From: Cheilinus undulatus
Taxonomy: Eukaryota > Chordata > Actinopteri > Labriformes > Labridae
Length of the DNA: 64,000 bases
Assembly (NCBI RefSeq): GCF_018320785.1
Contig: NC_054869.1
Span: 12,844,698-12,908,697, forward strand
Direction: 5' to 3'
In this document: one piece after another, positions 36,060 through 46,339 of the stretch
Layout: the number at the start of each line of letters is the position of its first letter
Position numbering within the stretch: position 1 is the stretch's first letter
Notes under the pieces: model-generated
Seen by the model: the letters and a program-made list of their open reading frames with translations, nothing else
The model's database searches: none
What the model was told of the DNA's origin: nothing
Made by a program: the position numbers and the translations under genes

Positions 36060-38084
36060 TCACATAAAAGCCAGTCTATAAAAATGAGTTTTAAGAAGTG
36101 ATTTAAAAGATGTCAATGATTCTGCATGCCTTATCTCCTCAGGCAGGTCGTTCCAAAGTCGAGGGGCTCTGATGGAGAAGGCCCTGTCACCCTTTGATTT
36201 GGGTCTCGACTTTGGAACGAACAGGAGGTTCCCGAAGACCCGAGGATCTGAGGCTGCGGGCTGGGACATAGGGGAATAAAAGTTCTGTAATATATTCTGG
36301 AGCCAGACCCTTCAGTGCTTTAAAAGTAATAAGTAAATTCTTAAAATCAGTTCTAAAAGTAATGGGTTGCCAGTGTAAAGATGTTAAAATCAGGGTGATG
36401 TGATGTCGTCTGTTAAAACCGGTTAGAAGCCTAGCTGCTGTATTTTGAACCAGTTGAAGGTGAGAGAGGGATTTTTGGCAGAGACCTGACAGGAGAGAGT
36501 TGCAATAGTCCAGACGGGAAAAAATGACAGCGTGGATTACCTTTTCCATATCTGACTGGTGGAGATTTGGTTTTATTTTGGCAGTTGTGCGTAAATGAAA
36601 AAAGCATGACTGTATAACTTTATTGATGTGTGCTGTTAAGGTGAGGTTGGAGTCAAATTCTACTCCTAGATTTCGAGCTGTTGATTTAATGTTTGTAGAC
36701 AATGGACCAAGGCTGTTTGTGATTGTATTGGGAGACTTTGGAATATTGAAAAGAATGATTTCGGATTTGGAATTATTGAGTTGTAGAAAGTTTTGTGCCA
36801 TCCAGCAGTTAATATCATTTAGACAGTCTATGACAGCAGCAAGGCTTCTAGGATCCTCAGGTCTCAGGGGCAGGTATATCGGTGTGTCGTCTGCGTAGCA
36901 GTGAAAGGAGACTTTATGATTCTTTTTTTTTTTCTTTTTTTAAAGATTTATTTTTGGGCATTTTTTGTGCCTTTATTAGATAGAGGAGGACAGTGGATAG
37001 TCAGAAACAGGGTCAAGAGTGGGGGAGAGACATGCGGTAAAGGGCCTCAGGCCGGATTCGAACCCGGGCCGCCCACGTACATGGAGAGTGCCATTAACCA
37101 CTACGCCACCTGCTCCCCGACTTTATGATTCTTAATGATTTGACCAAGGGGCAGCATATAAAGAGAAAATAAAATCGGGCCTAAAACCAAACCTTGCGGT
37201 ACACCACAGGTAAGGGTAGAGGTAGAGGAGGAGTGGCTACCTATGGTGACTGCAAAGGTTCGCTCTAAAAGATAAGAATAAAACCAGCTAAGTGCAGTGT
37301 CCCTGATGCCCACCCAGTCTCTAAGACGTTCTATTAAAATACTGTGATCAACGGTATCAAAAGCTGCACTGAGATCTAAAAGAATTAAAATGGCTCCCTC
37401 CCCTCTATCTGCTGCTAAAAACAAATCATTGGTCACCTTGAGGAGGGCCATCTCAGTGCTGTGACCTGCTCTAAAACCAGGCTGGAATTTCTCAAAGAGG
37501 TTGTTGTGAGACATAAAAGATAAAAGCTGTGTAGAAACCACCTTGATGTCCTTGACTTTGTTATTAAAAGAAACTAAAAACTTTTCGCAAGTCTCGTTAG
37601 AAGCATCAGTAAAGTGGGAAGGGGGGGTGGTGGTGGTGATGGACTCTAAAACCTTAAATAAAACTCGAGGGTTAGAATGATTCACTAAAATTAAATTAGA
37701 ATAAAATGCTGCCCTTGTGTCTTCAACTGCCTTTTGATATCTCTTCATTGCATTTTTCCAGATATTGTTGTTGACTTGCAAACGTGTTTTCTTCCACTTC
37801 CTTTCTTTTCTTCTACAGTCTCTTTTTAAATCATTTATGGACTCTGTTAGCCATGGCTGTGGAGCACTATTTGATTTCTTAACTTTAAAAGGGGCAACAG
37901 AGTCCAGGGCAGATGTACAGGTCTGATTAAAAAGAGAGACGAGCTCTTCTGTGTTAAAATCTGTGTTAAAGGCAGTTAAAGACGCAGAATCAAAAATCTC
38001 CCTAAACTTGCTGGCAGACTCCGAATTAAAAACCCTTCTGCGAACAGGCACACTTTCAGTGATAAAAGGCTGAGATAAAAACAT
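36060..38084 (-). pseudogene. LINE reverse transcriptase and C-terminus, SINE-interrupted
   Basis: The minus-strand frame has the fingers and palm motifs FQPGFRAGHSTEMALLKV, LLDLSAAFDTVDHSILIERL and CGVPQGLVLGPILFSLYMLP. The SINE insertion at 36925-37118 breaks the frame a few residues before SFHCYADD, the catalytic YADD box (about 36890-36900). It continues with KWM-box-like CWMAQNFLQLNNSKSEIILF, then FSRLDYCNSLLSGLCQKSL. After a frameshift near 36190-36270 comes the family end, DRAFSIRAPRLWNDLPEEIR to SLLKTHFYRLAFM. The motif order matches L2-clade fish LINEs. Confidence 0.9.
36925..37118 (-). mobile_element. tRNA-derived SINE inserted in the LINE
   Basis: On the minus strand the element begins ggggagcaggtggcgtagtg. 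Its A box lies in 37094-37108, its perfect B box ggttcgaatcc at 37054-37064, a body reads taccgcatgtctctccccc, and an A-rich end includes taataaaggcacaaaaaat. It is flanked by a 15-bp direct duplication, gactttatgattctt, at 36910-36924 and 37119-37133. The layout and wording match the common percomorph tRNA-derived SINE group (AFC/V-SINE-like); the precise family name is uncertain. Confidence 0.88.
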
Positions 38085-38099
38085 TTTAAATAAAACTCA

Positions 38100-38618
38100 T
38101 TTGTGGTCTGACACACAGATATCCTTTATAATAAAACAGTCAGGACTAAGGCCACAGTAAAGAACTAAATCAAAGGTGTGGCCCTTAGAGTGAGTGGGTT
38201 CCTGGATTGCCTGGGTAAGGTTAAAAGACTCTAAAAGGTCCATAAAATCAACAGTAGGAGACTGGCTGGGACAACAGACATGTATGTTAAAATCACCTAA
38301 AAGAAGAATTTTATCATATTTAGAATCAAAATGTGATCAAAACTCTGAAAATTCGTGAATAAAATCCTTGTTTGGTCGAGGAGGTCTATAAATGATTAAA
38401 ATTAAAACAGGATTTTTTTGATTTACAATAAAACTAAGACATTCAAAAGAGGTCAAATGACCGAATAAAACAGCAGAGCATTTAAAATCTTTTCTATAGA
38501 TAACAGCAACCCCCCCTCCCCTCCCCTCCCCTGCCTGATAGGCGGGGCTTATGTAGGTGAGAGAAGTTAGGGGGGGGTTGCTTCTATTAGTGACACACAG
38601 TCTCCAGGACCCAGCCAA
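38100..38618 (-). pseudogene. LINE APE-type endonuclease region, broken
   Basis: Fragments on the minus strand: GRGGGVAVIYRKDFKCSAV, then LIIYRPPRPNKDFIHEFSEF, then the catalytic GDFNIHV (about 38281-38302) and the terminal SDHK (about 38101-38112). These are ordered as in the endonuclease domain that nicks target DNA for target-primed reverse transcription. Stops near 38336 and after SDHK break the frame, and the N-terminal part is degraded or absent. Confidence 0.82.
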
Positions 38619-39058
38619 GTCTCTGTAATGATAAAAAAAAAAAAAAAAAACTCAAAGTTATTGTGATTTATAAAATCATGACAGATAAAAGATTTATTAT
38701 TCAAAGATCTAATGTTTAAGAGCCCAGAGTATGTTGGTTGAGGGTGGGAGCGGTTGGTGGGAGTGTTAGAAGGTGAATTTGGATAAGGTTGTCAGGGTTG
38801 AGGGGGTTGATGGGATAAGGACGAGGAGGTTTAGACAGTCTGTGGTTGATGTGGACTGGAATAGGGAATACAGGGCTATGCTTGCTGTCAGCAGAGGGCA
38901 GCGGATTGTTAATTATTGGTATGGAAGGAAGGGAGGGAAAGAGGGTGATGGCAGGAACAGGTGGGTTTTTTTAGAGAGTCAGATGGTCCGGGTCCAGTAG
39001 GGGTTATGTTACTGCTAAAAGTGGAACCAAAATCATAGGCACTAGGACCGGGGGGACA

Positions 39059-40331
39059 TCAGTCACTGACGGACTGGCTAGCAGCTGCGGGCTTGTAGCG
39101 GTGAGAGGGAGCTGACGAGCGGGCGTGTGGGGCGCCGAACTCCAGGTTCGCGGAGAGCAGACGGCTACCGGCGCTGTTTGAGTGAAGCCCGTCAGCCCCG
39201 AATAGATGTCTCCTCTGCCACAGGGAGTCAAAGTGGTTAAGAAAGCCCACGTCGTGGGAGCCACAGGCAGAGGAGAGCCAGGTGTTTAGGCTAAGCAGCC
39301 GGCTGAAACGCCCCACACCTCGGTCACAGGTGGGGGTGGGGCCAGAAATAAAAACACTGAAGTGGGAGTGAGAGACTGCACGAAAGAGGTGGAGGAAATC
39401 CTGTTTCATACTGCTGTTTAGGAAAGTCGTTGGTAACTTCATGAATGATGAGACTGGTGACCTCCGGATAGGATTTTATGACGTCGGGGATTTTCTCTGT
39501 TATGTCCATGACGGTGGCTCCAGGGAAAGCCAGCGTAACCGCCCCCCTCATGCGCACGTTCCTCACGATTGAATGCCCGATGATGAGGGTAGAAGGAGGA
39601 GCTGTCTGATGGAGAGGAGGTGGGCGTGTGGTCGTTTCCCCGGTGAGGTGTCTGATTTTAATGGATCCTGACGGACTTTTCCGACTGCTCCTGTGGCGAA
39701 CTGGGTGGGCAAAGTCGGAGTTTGGTAGGACTGGGAGCGGTGGAAACTGAAGTTTGTCCCGGGTGTCGTACTTGTCCTGGTGAGAGGAGGCGGTCTGGGC
39801 GGGTGGAGGCCGTGAAGAGGAAGATCCCTCCCGTGCAGGCTCAAGGTGAGGTAGCCCACCGGAGCGTCGGCTGATGGCCTCCACGAGCAGCCTGCGACGG
39901 TGGGAGGAGGCGGACCTTTCCCGCTGTCTGCTCCGTCGTCCCTCGGAGGACCGGGCTGCCATCCGGCCATCGGCAGCAGGATCGGTGTGTGCTGAGGGGA
40001 CAGTAGCAGGGCTGGCAGATGACAACGAGGCCGCCGTGGATGGAGTAAAGGCGACAGCAGCAGCAGCACTATCCGCACCCGAGGCGTGAGTAGACCCAGA
40101 AGGGCAGCCCGCTGGGTCGCTGTTCAAGCCCGCCTCACCTCGATCACCCCTGGACTCCTCCTGCAGTGCAGTGAACTGGTTACTGAGGAGGAGCGGCAGG
40201 GGAGAACTCGACTGTCTCCTCTTGTTTTTCCCTCCTCGTACCACCACCTCCATCCAGGAGTCCCGGGGATTAGGAGTCGAGCAGGAAGACGGTCGTGGGC
40301 GCGAATAATTGACCTTAAACAGTAAGGTCAA
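39059..40331 (-). pseudogene. LINE ORF1 with SGNH/esterase-like domain, broken
   Basis: The first 300 or so codons (from 40331) are a serine-, proline- and arginine-rich, low-complexity N-terminal region. A domain follows with STLIIGHSIVRNVRM, FPGATVMDITEKIP and IIHEVTNDFPKQQYE. The frame shifts near 39430-39440 and continues as FRAVSHSHFSVFISGPTPT to RRHLFGADGLHSNSAGSRLL. This is the GDS, GTND and DGxHxN block order of the SGNH hydrolases found in ORF1 of many fish L2/CR1 elements. Here the first block reads GHS instead of GDS and the second reads EVTND, so ester hydrolysis is doubtful even apart from the frameshift. Confidence 0.82.
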
Positions 40332-40705
40332 TTATCTGCAGTGCAGTGAAATAACCATGGCCATTGTTTAATAACTATATCTGTTGATGGACTTTTTTTT
40401 TATTTGACAGCCATATTAATATTTGCTTTTTCTTACTGCTGTAAATGCTTCAGCTTTCAAAGGAGTAAAGTCCCTGAGTTCATCTTGTGAGTCTTGTTTT
40501 ACTACCAATATCAAGTCAAGACACCAGAACAGTAATGCCTTCAAGATGTTTTATTAGACAGTGAGAAAACTACACAGCCATTCACAGGATGCAAAAATAT
40601 ATATTATATACGTAAAATATAAAAGTGCAAAAAAATCCATCACCAAATGCTGTCCAACACATAAGGAACAATTAATAATACCATGTCTTTATACACAACA
40701 AACAG
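40332..40705. other. Spacer right of the LINE
   Basis: No gene. 40625-40686 repeats 30455-30520, so the right-hand duplicate block begins about here. Confidence 0.55.

Positions 40706-40748
<43 letters not shown>
40706..40748 (+). repeat. (GATA)n microsatellite
   Basis: About ten perfect GATA/TAGA units. It borders the second copy of repeat F, the same arrangement as at the Tc1 target site. Confidence 0.95.
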
Positions 40749-40749
<1 letters not shown>

Positions 40750-41446
40750 GATAATTCACCAATGAAATACAGAACCAATCATTCATCTACACACATGCAT
40801 GCACACACTCGCATTCATTCAGCCACAATACATATTTACCAGCAAAGGAGAACAAAATACACTGATGAAAGTCTAGATATGCTATTTTTTGTCATCGTAA
40901 AGCAGTGATTTGGATGCACGATTATTGCTGACAAGACTGAATTCTTAAAATCCACTTTTTCACTTCTCCAGGGAAAATGTGTAAGTCTGTGCAAAGTTTC
41001 AGATTGGTTGGGAGACGATTTCAGGCTTTGATAGCTTTCAAAGAAAAGCAGACTGTGCAAAGGCTAAGCCACGCTCAGGGATACTACAGTCTCCACTGGA
41101 GGCAGACCTTGAAGATTCACTAAATGACTTAGCCTTTGCACAGTCTGCTTTTCTTTGAAAGCTATCAAAGCCTGAAATCGTCTCCCAACCAATCTGAAAC
41201 TTTGCACAGACTTACACATTTTCCCTGGAGAAGTGAAAAAGTGGATTTAAGAATTCCGTCTTGTCAGAATTAATCGTGCATCCAAATCACTGCTTTACGA
41301 TGACAAAAAATAGCATATCTAGACTTTCATCTGTGTATTTTGTTCTCCTTTGCTGTTAAATATGTATTGTGGCTGAATGAATGTGAGTGTGTGCATGCAT
41401 GTGTATAGATGAATGATTGGTTCTGTATTTAATTGTTGAATTATCT
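40750..41446. repeat. Long inverted repeat of F (palindrome)
   Basis: The forward F arm (40750-41068, continuing to 41116) and the reverse F arm (41128-41446) are about 319 bp each. They are separated by 59 bp. Both arms also match 33779-34144. The identity is high enough to form a long hairpin. Confidence 0.85.
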
Positions 41447-41455
41447 ATCTATCTA

Positions 41456-43073
41456 CAGTTGAAACCAGAAGTTTACATACACTATATAAAAAGGCACATA
41501 AACTTTTTTTCTCACCGTCTAACATTAAATCAGATTAAACTTTTCCTGCTTTTGGTCAATTAGGATTACCAAACTTATTTCTATTTGCTAAATGCCAGAA
41601 TAATGAGAAAAGGATTTTTTTTAGACAATTATTTATTATTTTCTTGAGAGTCAGAAGTTTACATACATTTCATTAGTATTTGGTAGCAGTGCCTTTAAAC
41701 TGTATGACTTGGGTCAAACGTTTTGGATATGCTTCCACAAGCTTCTCACAATAGTTTGCAGGAATTTTGGCCCATTCCTCCTGGCAGAACTGGTGTAACT
41801 GAGCCAAGTTTGTAGGCCACCTTGCTCACACATGCCTTTTCAGCTCTGCCCATACATTTTCAATGGGATTGAGATCAGGGCTTTGTGATGGCCACTCCAA
41901 AACATTGACTTTATTATCCTTAAGCCACTTTGTAAGCAGTTTGGCAGTATGCTTAGGGTCAGTGTCCATTTGGAAAACCCATTTGTGCCCAAGCTTGAAC
42001 TTCCTGTCTGATGTCTTGAGATGTTGCTTCAGTATTTCCACATAATGTTCTTTCCTCATGATGCCATCTATTTTGTGAAGTGCACCAGTCCCTCCTGCAG
42101 CAAAACAACCCCACAACATGATGCTGCCACCCCCATGTTTGAGAGTTGGGATGGTGTTCTCAGGCTTGCAAGCTTCCCCCTTTTTTCTCCGAATGTAACG
42201 ATGGTCATTATGGCCCAAAAGTTCAATTTTAGTTTGGTCAGACCACAGAACATGTCTCCAGAAATGAAGGTCTTTGTCCCTGTGTGCATTTGCAAAGTGT
42301 AATCTGGCTTTTTTATGTTTCTTTTGGAGTAATGGCTTCTTCCTGGGAGAGTGGCCTTTCAGCCCATGTCGGTCCAGGACTCGCTTTGACTGTTGATAAT
42401 GCCACACTGTTACCAGCTTCAGCCAGCATCTTCACAAGGTCTTTTGCTTTTGTTCTTGGGTTGAGATGAACTTTTCGGACCAAAGCACGTTCATCTCTGG
42501 AACACAGAACCCGTCTCCTTTCTGAGCGGTATGATGGCTGGACATTCCCATGGTGTTTATACTTGTGTATAATTGTTTGAACAGATGAACGTGGCTCCTT
42601 CAGGCATCTGGAAATTGCACCCAAGGATGAACCAGACTTGTGCAAGTCCACAATTCTCTTCCTGATATCTTGGCTGATTTGTTTTGATTTTCCCATGATG
42701 TTAAACAAAGAAGCAGTGTGTTTCAGATGTGCCCTAAAATACATCCACAGGTGTGCCTCTAATTAACTCAAATGTTGTCAATAAACCTATCAGAGGCTTC
42801 CAAAGACATAACATCATCATCTGGGCTTTTCCAAATCATTTAAAGGCATAGTAATCTTAGTGTATGTAAACTTCTGACTCTCAAGAATATAATAAAAATT
42901 TGTCTAAAAAATGATCTCTCTCATTATTCTGGCATTTAGCAAATAGAAATAAGTTTGGTAATCCTAATTGACCAAAAGCAGGAAAAGTTTAATCTGATTT
43001 AATGTTAGACAGTGAGGAAAAAAAAGTTTATGTGCCTTTTTATATAGTGTATGTAAACTTCTGGATCCAACTC
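41456..43073 (-). mobile_element. Tc1/mariner element, inverted second copy
   Basis: Same IR/DR structure as the element at 32162-33776 and in the same microsatellite and F context, so it is a duplicate of one insertion. A TA precedes it at 41454-41455. The last bases at the other end have merged with a CT run. Confidence 0.92.
41670..42696 (-). pseudogene. Tc1 transposase, stop plus frameshift
   Basis: Minus-strand copy of the same transposase, starting at MGKSKQISQDIRKR (about 42696). It shares the TGA after AELKRHV (about 41826-41828). In addition it has a one-base insertion near 42384, after STVK, which breaks the frame between the DNA-binding and catalytic halves. The DDE residues are still visible in the second frame (WSDQTKIE, QMDTDPKH, PIENVWAELK). 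It is more decayed than the plus-strand copy. Confidence 0.9.
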
Positions 43074-43101
43074 TCTCTCTCTCTCTCTCTCTATCTATCT
43101 G
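43074..43101. repeat. CT/CTAT microsatellite
   Basis: tctctctctctctatctatct, the reverse complement of the GATA/GA run at 32138-32161. Confidence 0.9.
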
Positions 43102-43646
43102 TTATTTTGGACCAAAACAGAGGATCACCACTAAGAAATAGCTAGCCTAGTGAAAATGTTAACTAATACTCATTTGCGTCTCACCACTGTCTTCATTTAA
43201 TCCTTTTAATAGTAACACTGAAGCTAATGTTGGACAATATGCATAATTTCTATGTTCAATGATATATTATATTGTATATAAATTGAGAGTGCCACTCTAC
43301 TCTCTGGGCCAGATTTCAATCATTTTGTGCCAGCTTTCATGCAGAAGGTGTGTGTAGTTCATTCTAATTGTTCCATAAAGTCAACAAACTTTACACAGTT
43401 ACACTATAAGTCAGTATTTCATTTCCATTCAAACAGATTAAGAATAAAAACACTTGTCCCTAAATCTATGTATGTATTTGCATTAATCATCAATGTTTAT
43501 CCACTTAAAGATGCACTGACAATCCACCAAGTCATTCTGGATCACTTCTTCCAAATGTCGTTTGCCTCGCGCTGGTCTGGAGCCCACAGCTGTCTGAAAA
43601 GCCTCGTGTTCACTGATTTTGTCTTCTTCGGGTATCCCCGAGAGGG

Positions 43647-44471
43647 GTATGGCTGCAGCCCGGAGACCTCTGAAATACGGACCTCTTGCCTCTTGTCGAT
43701 CTACCTCAGCGCATGCGCGGAAATTCACAACGGCATGTCTAATGGGTCAGCAGTGATCTGGGATTCATTTTTATGTATATGGGGAGGAGAGGCCGACTAT
43801 CAATTAAACACAGAAGAAGAATAAATAAAAAACGCGGGCTGACCATTAATAAAAACAGAGAAGAAGAAGGAAAAAAAGAGCGGTTCTTTTGAAAAGTGGT
43901 CTGTGGTCAGTAAGTAGCTTCAAATTGCATTGAATTTTTCACAATCATACTTAAAATTATTCATGTAGTTTGTTATATGATTATGAGTTCATCCCATTTA
44001 TCCAGATAGAAAGGTGCTGCTTTTGTCAGTGTTGTAAAAATTTTTCATGGAAACAGATCAAACAATGCATCTCCTGTCACACAAACAGGCAATCTGTACC
44101 AGTTGCTCTCAAACCTGGGGTCGGGAAGCCCATGAGGGTCACCGGATGTCTTAAAAAATTAGATTAAAAAAAATTTTACACTGCATTTTCCTCATTTTTA
44201 TGAATATATATATATAAATATAAACAAAATGGACGACCAGACCAAAATAGACGACCTGACCAGTAGTGATCTGTTATAGCCAATATGGAAAATATATATG
44301 AACAAAGATCAAAGCAATAAAGGTATCACCTCTCCATTTGATATGAAAAAATATATATACTACGTGCGACTTCGCGTGGTCTTTTATTTTGAAAATTACA
44401 GCACGGAGGCGGGACATCCGGTCTGTATTTCAGAGGTCCGTATTTCAGAGGTCTCCGGGCTGCAGCCATAC
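43647..44471. mobile_element. Non-autonomous DNA element with 40-bp perfect TIRs
   Basis: 43647-43686 (gtatggctgcagcccggaga...) is the exact reverse complement of 44432-44471. The 825-bp interior has no transposase. It has an ATATATATA patch and, at 44095-44165, a hAT-like terminal phrase (ctcaaacctggggtcgg). No convincing TSD is present at either edge. The left edge coincides with the point where the large inverted duplication ends. Superfamily unassigned. Confidence 0.7.
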
Positions 44472-46334
44472 ACTCTTGAAGCGATTAGGCCATTGGAATT
44501 CCTAATAAAAGCCAGAAAAGTGACGAATAACGTGCTACAATACTAAAGTGTCCATTTTAACAAGAGCGAACTCTCACCTGTTTTCCTCTTCAATCCCCCA
44601 GCTTTATTTCTTCCTGTCAGTCCTTTGTAACGTGGCAGTAGCATCTTACTCACAGGCCTATCTTCGTCATAACAACAGCTTCAATTATCCTCTATTTTTA
44701 TGTGGTGAGGAAGCTCAAATTAGACTATCTTTAATTCTCGGTCTGACACAAAGGGATGAGAGAATAGTTTGAGTCAGCTCTGTTATATAATGCACAATAA
44801 CAGTGGATTTTAAATGCTGCCACCTAAAACAACCACTTGGTGACATAAGGACAGATGAAAGGAGAGGTTGAGAGGTCTGCATTTTCAGAATTATGGGAGT
44901 GCATGAGACAGGCTGAATCATAGTGCAACTAAATGTTTAGGAAATTGAAGCTGAACAGTTATGTCCTGGCTGCAAAACTGCTTCAAAAAAGCATAATCAT
45001 GAAGGTACATTAACAAATGTGTGAAACAGCAATACATCAATTATTTACACGAATCCAACTGGTAAGGTTTATGTTACAGAACCGCAATACATCATCCCCA
45101 TAGTATGCATTTTAAGACTCCTTGTGGAAACAGCTACCTCGGTTTCCTGGCCTTGTATCTTGTGGTTGTTTAAATGCTCATATTCCACTGAACAGAGCAA
45201 TCTAACCTATTATTTTAGGATCAGATGTCTGTGCAGACCTGTAATACTGTCATTTAAGCAATCACTCAGTTTATTAGAATTTTCAGCAAAAAGCTGCCAA
45301 GTATTACGTTCTTTACTGTGATAATCAGTTACTGCAATACATTAAAACAAAATGATTTATAGGTTTGAATCACTAGAATTATGCTCAGTGAAGCTGATGA
45401 CAAATGACTCCATGCAGCATGAGAGTAAAGTACCTCAAGAAAATGTCGATGAAGCACATAGCAGGCCAATTTGGTGGTTTATTGGTCATTTGGCTGCCTT
45501 GTGTTCATGCTTTCTGTAAAACCCACAAACAGTGGTACGTAACACTGTGGGAGACTGTTGTACAGCTGTGCCACTTTATGAGTCAATTTCTCCCCCCGGG
45601 TGCATTTTTTAACACTGTAGGGAGAGGAGCAACGACACGGCTGAGGATTAGGTAAAGAATTTCAGTGGACATGCAGCAGGAAGGGAAGTCTGTTTGTTTG
45701 GTGATAAATTAATTTTACTACCAGCCGTGTGAGACTAAAGCAATTTATCGTTTCATATTTTACTATGGTGCCTCTGTGACTTTTGTGAATGGCTTATTTC
45801 CATAAGCAAATAAACTAAAAACAAAGACTTATTCATATTTAAGTGTAAAATGAACAATTCAGAGGCAAAACTCCCTTCACACATTTTGTTTGATTGTTAT
45901 TGTCCAACCAAACGTATACTTAATTGTCCACAGTTTATCATTTCTCAAAGGTTTTATGCACTGGCAACAATAGTAGTGTTTAAAAAAGTGTTTTAGGCAG
46001 CATTGGCAGGTTTAATCTAGTATATATACTCAGAAAATGATGAGATACCAGGCTTTAGAAGTGACCTTTCGTGCTGCATTTGTTATTCCCTAGCTCCCTC
46101 TGGAGGGTCACAGCTGTACATACATCATGTATTTCCTGACTTCCTGCATACCATTTTATCATTATGGACACGTACTGAATGTTGAGTGGTTAAACACAGA
46201 GCGCACAAGGTAATTCGAGGGCAGCTGAACGTTTAAAGTGCTTGTGTTCCCACGTATGCTTAAACACGCGGAGCGAAGTCGTAGGACACATACAAAACGA
46301 AGTAAATACACCAATTTTTGAGACACAAAAGACA
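44472..46334. other. Intergenic DNA, nothing recognised
   Basis: No coding exon, repeat terminus or RNA gene could be supported. If the zbtb34 transcript ends near 46340, this is the downstream flank of that gene. Confidence 0.5.
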
Positions 46335-46339
46335 AATCA

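Larger units (their letters stand above)
35340..40331 (-). mobile_element. L2-like LINE (CR1/L2 superfamily), degenerate
   Basis: A nearly complete non-LTR retrotransposon on the minus strand. The order from its 5' end is ORF1 with an SGNH-hydrolase-like region (40331-39059), APE-type endonuclease (38618-38100), reverse transcriptase (38084-36187), and a C-terminal segment ending near 36060. A 3' UTR follows, closing with the L2-type tail whose minus strand reads gtgctatacaaataaagtt at about 35354-35372, then AT-rich repeats. Stops and frameshifts break every ORF, and a SINE has inserted in the reverse transcriptase. The 5' limit is approximate. Confidence 0.88.
41128..43640 (-). repeat. Inverted duplicate of 31583-34098
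   Basis: Reading the minus strand gives, in order: the end of unit A from about 31583, the mid segment, the microsatellite, Tc1 and repeat F. It is collinear with the plus strand at 31.6-34.1 kb. The arms are about 2.5 kb and lie about 7 kb apart, with A' and the LINE between them. The right edge is at ttcgggtatcc (about 43627-43637), beyond which homology stops. Confidence 0.88.

Noticed and set aside
37040..37118. Possible tRNA gene in the LINE
   Set aside because: It is the tRNA-like head of a SINE flanked by a 15-bp target duplication.
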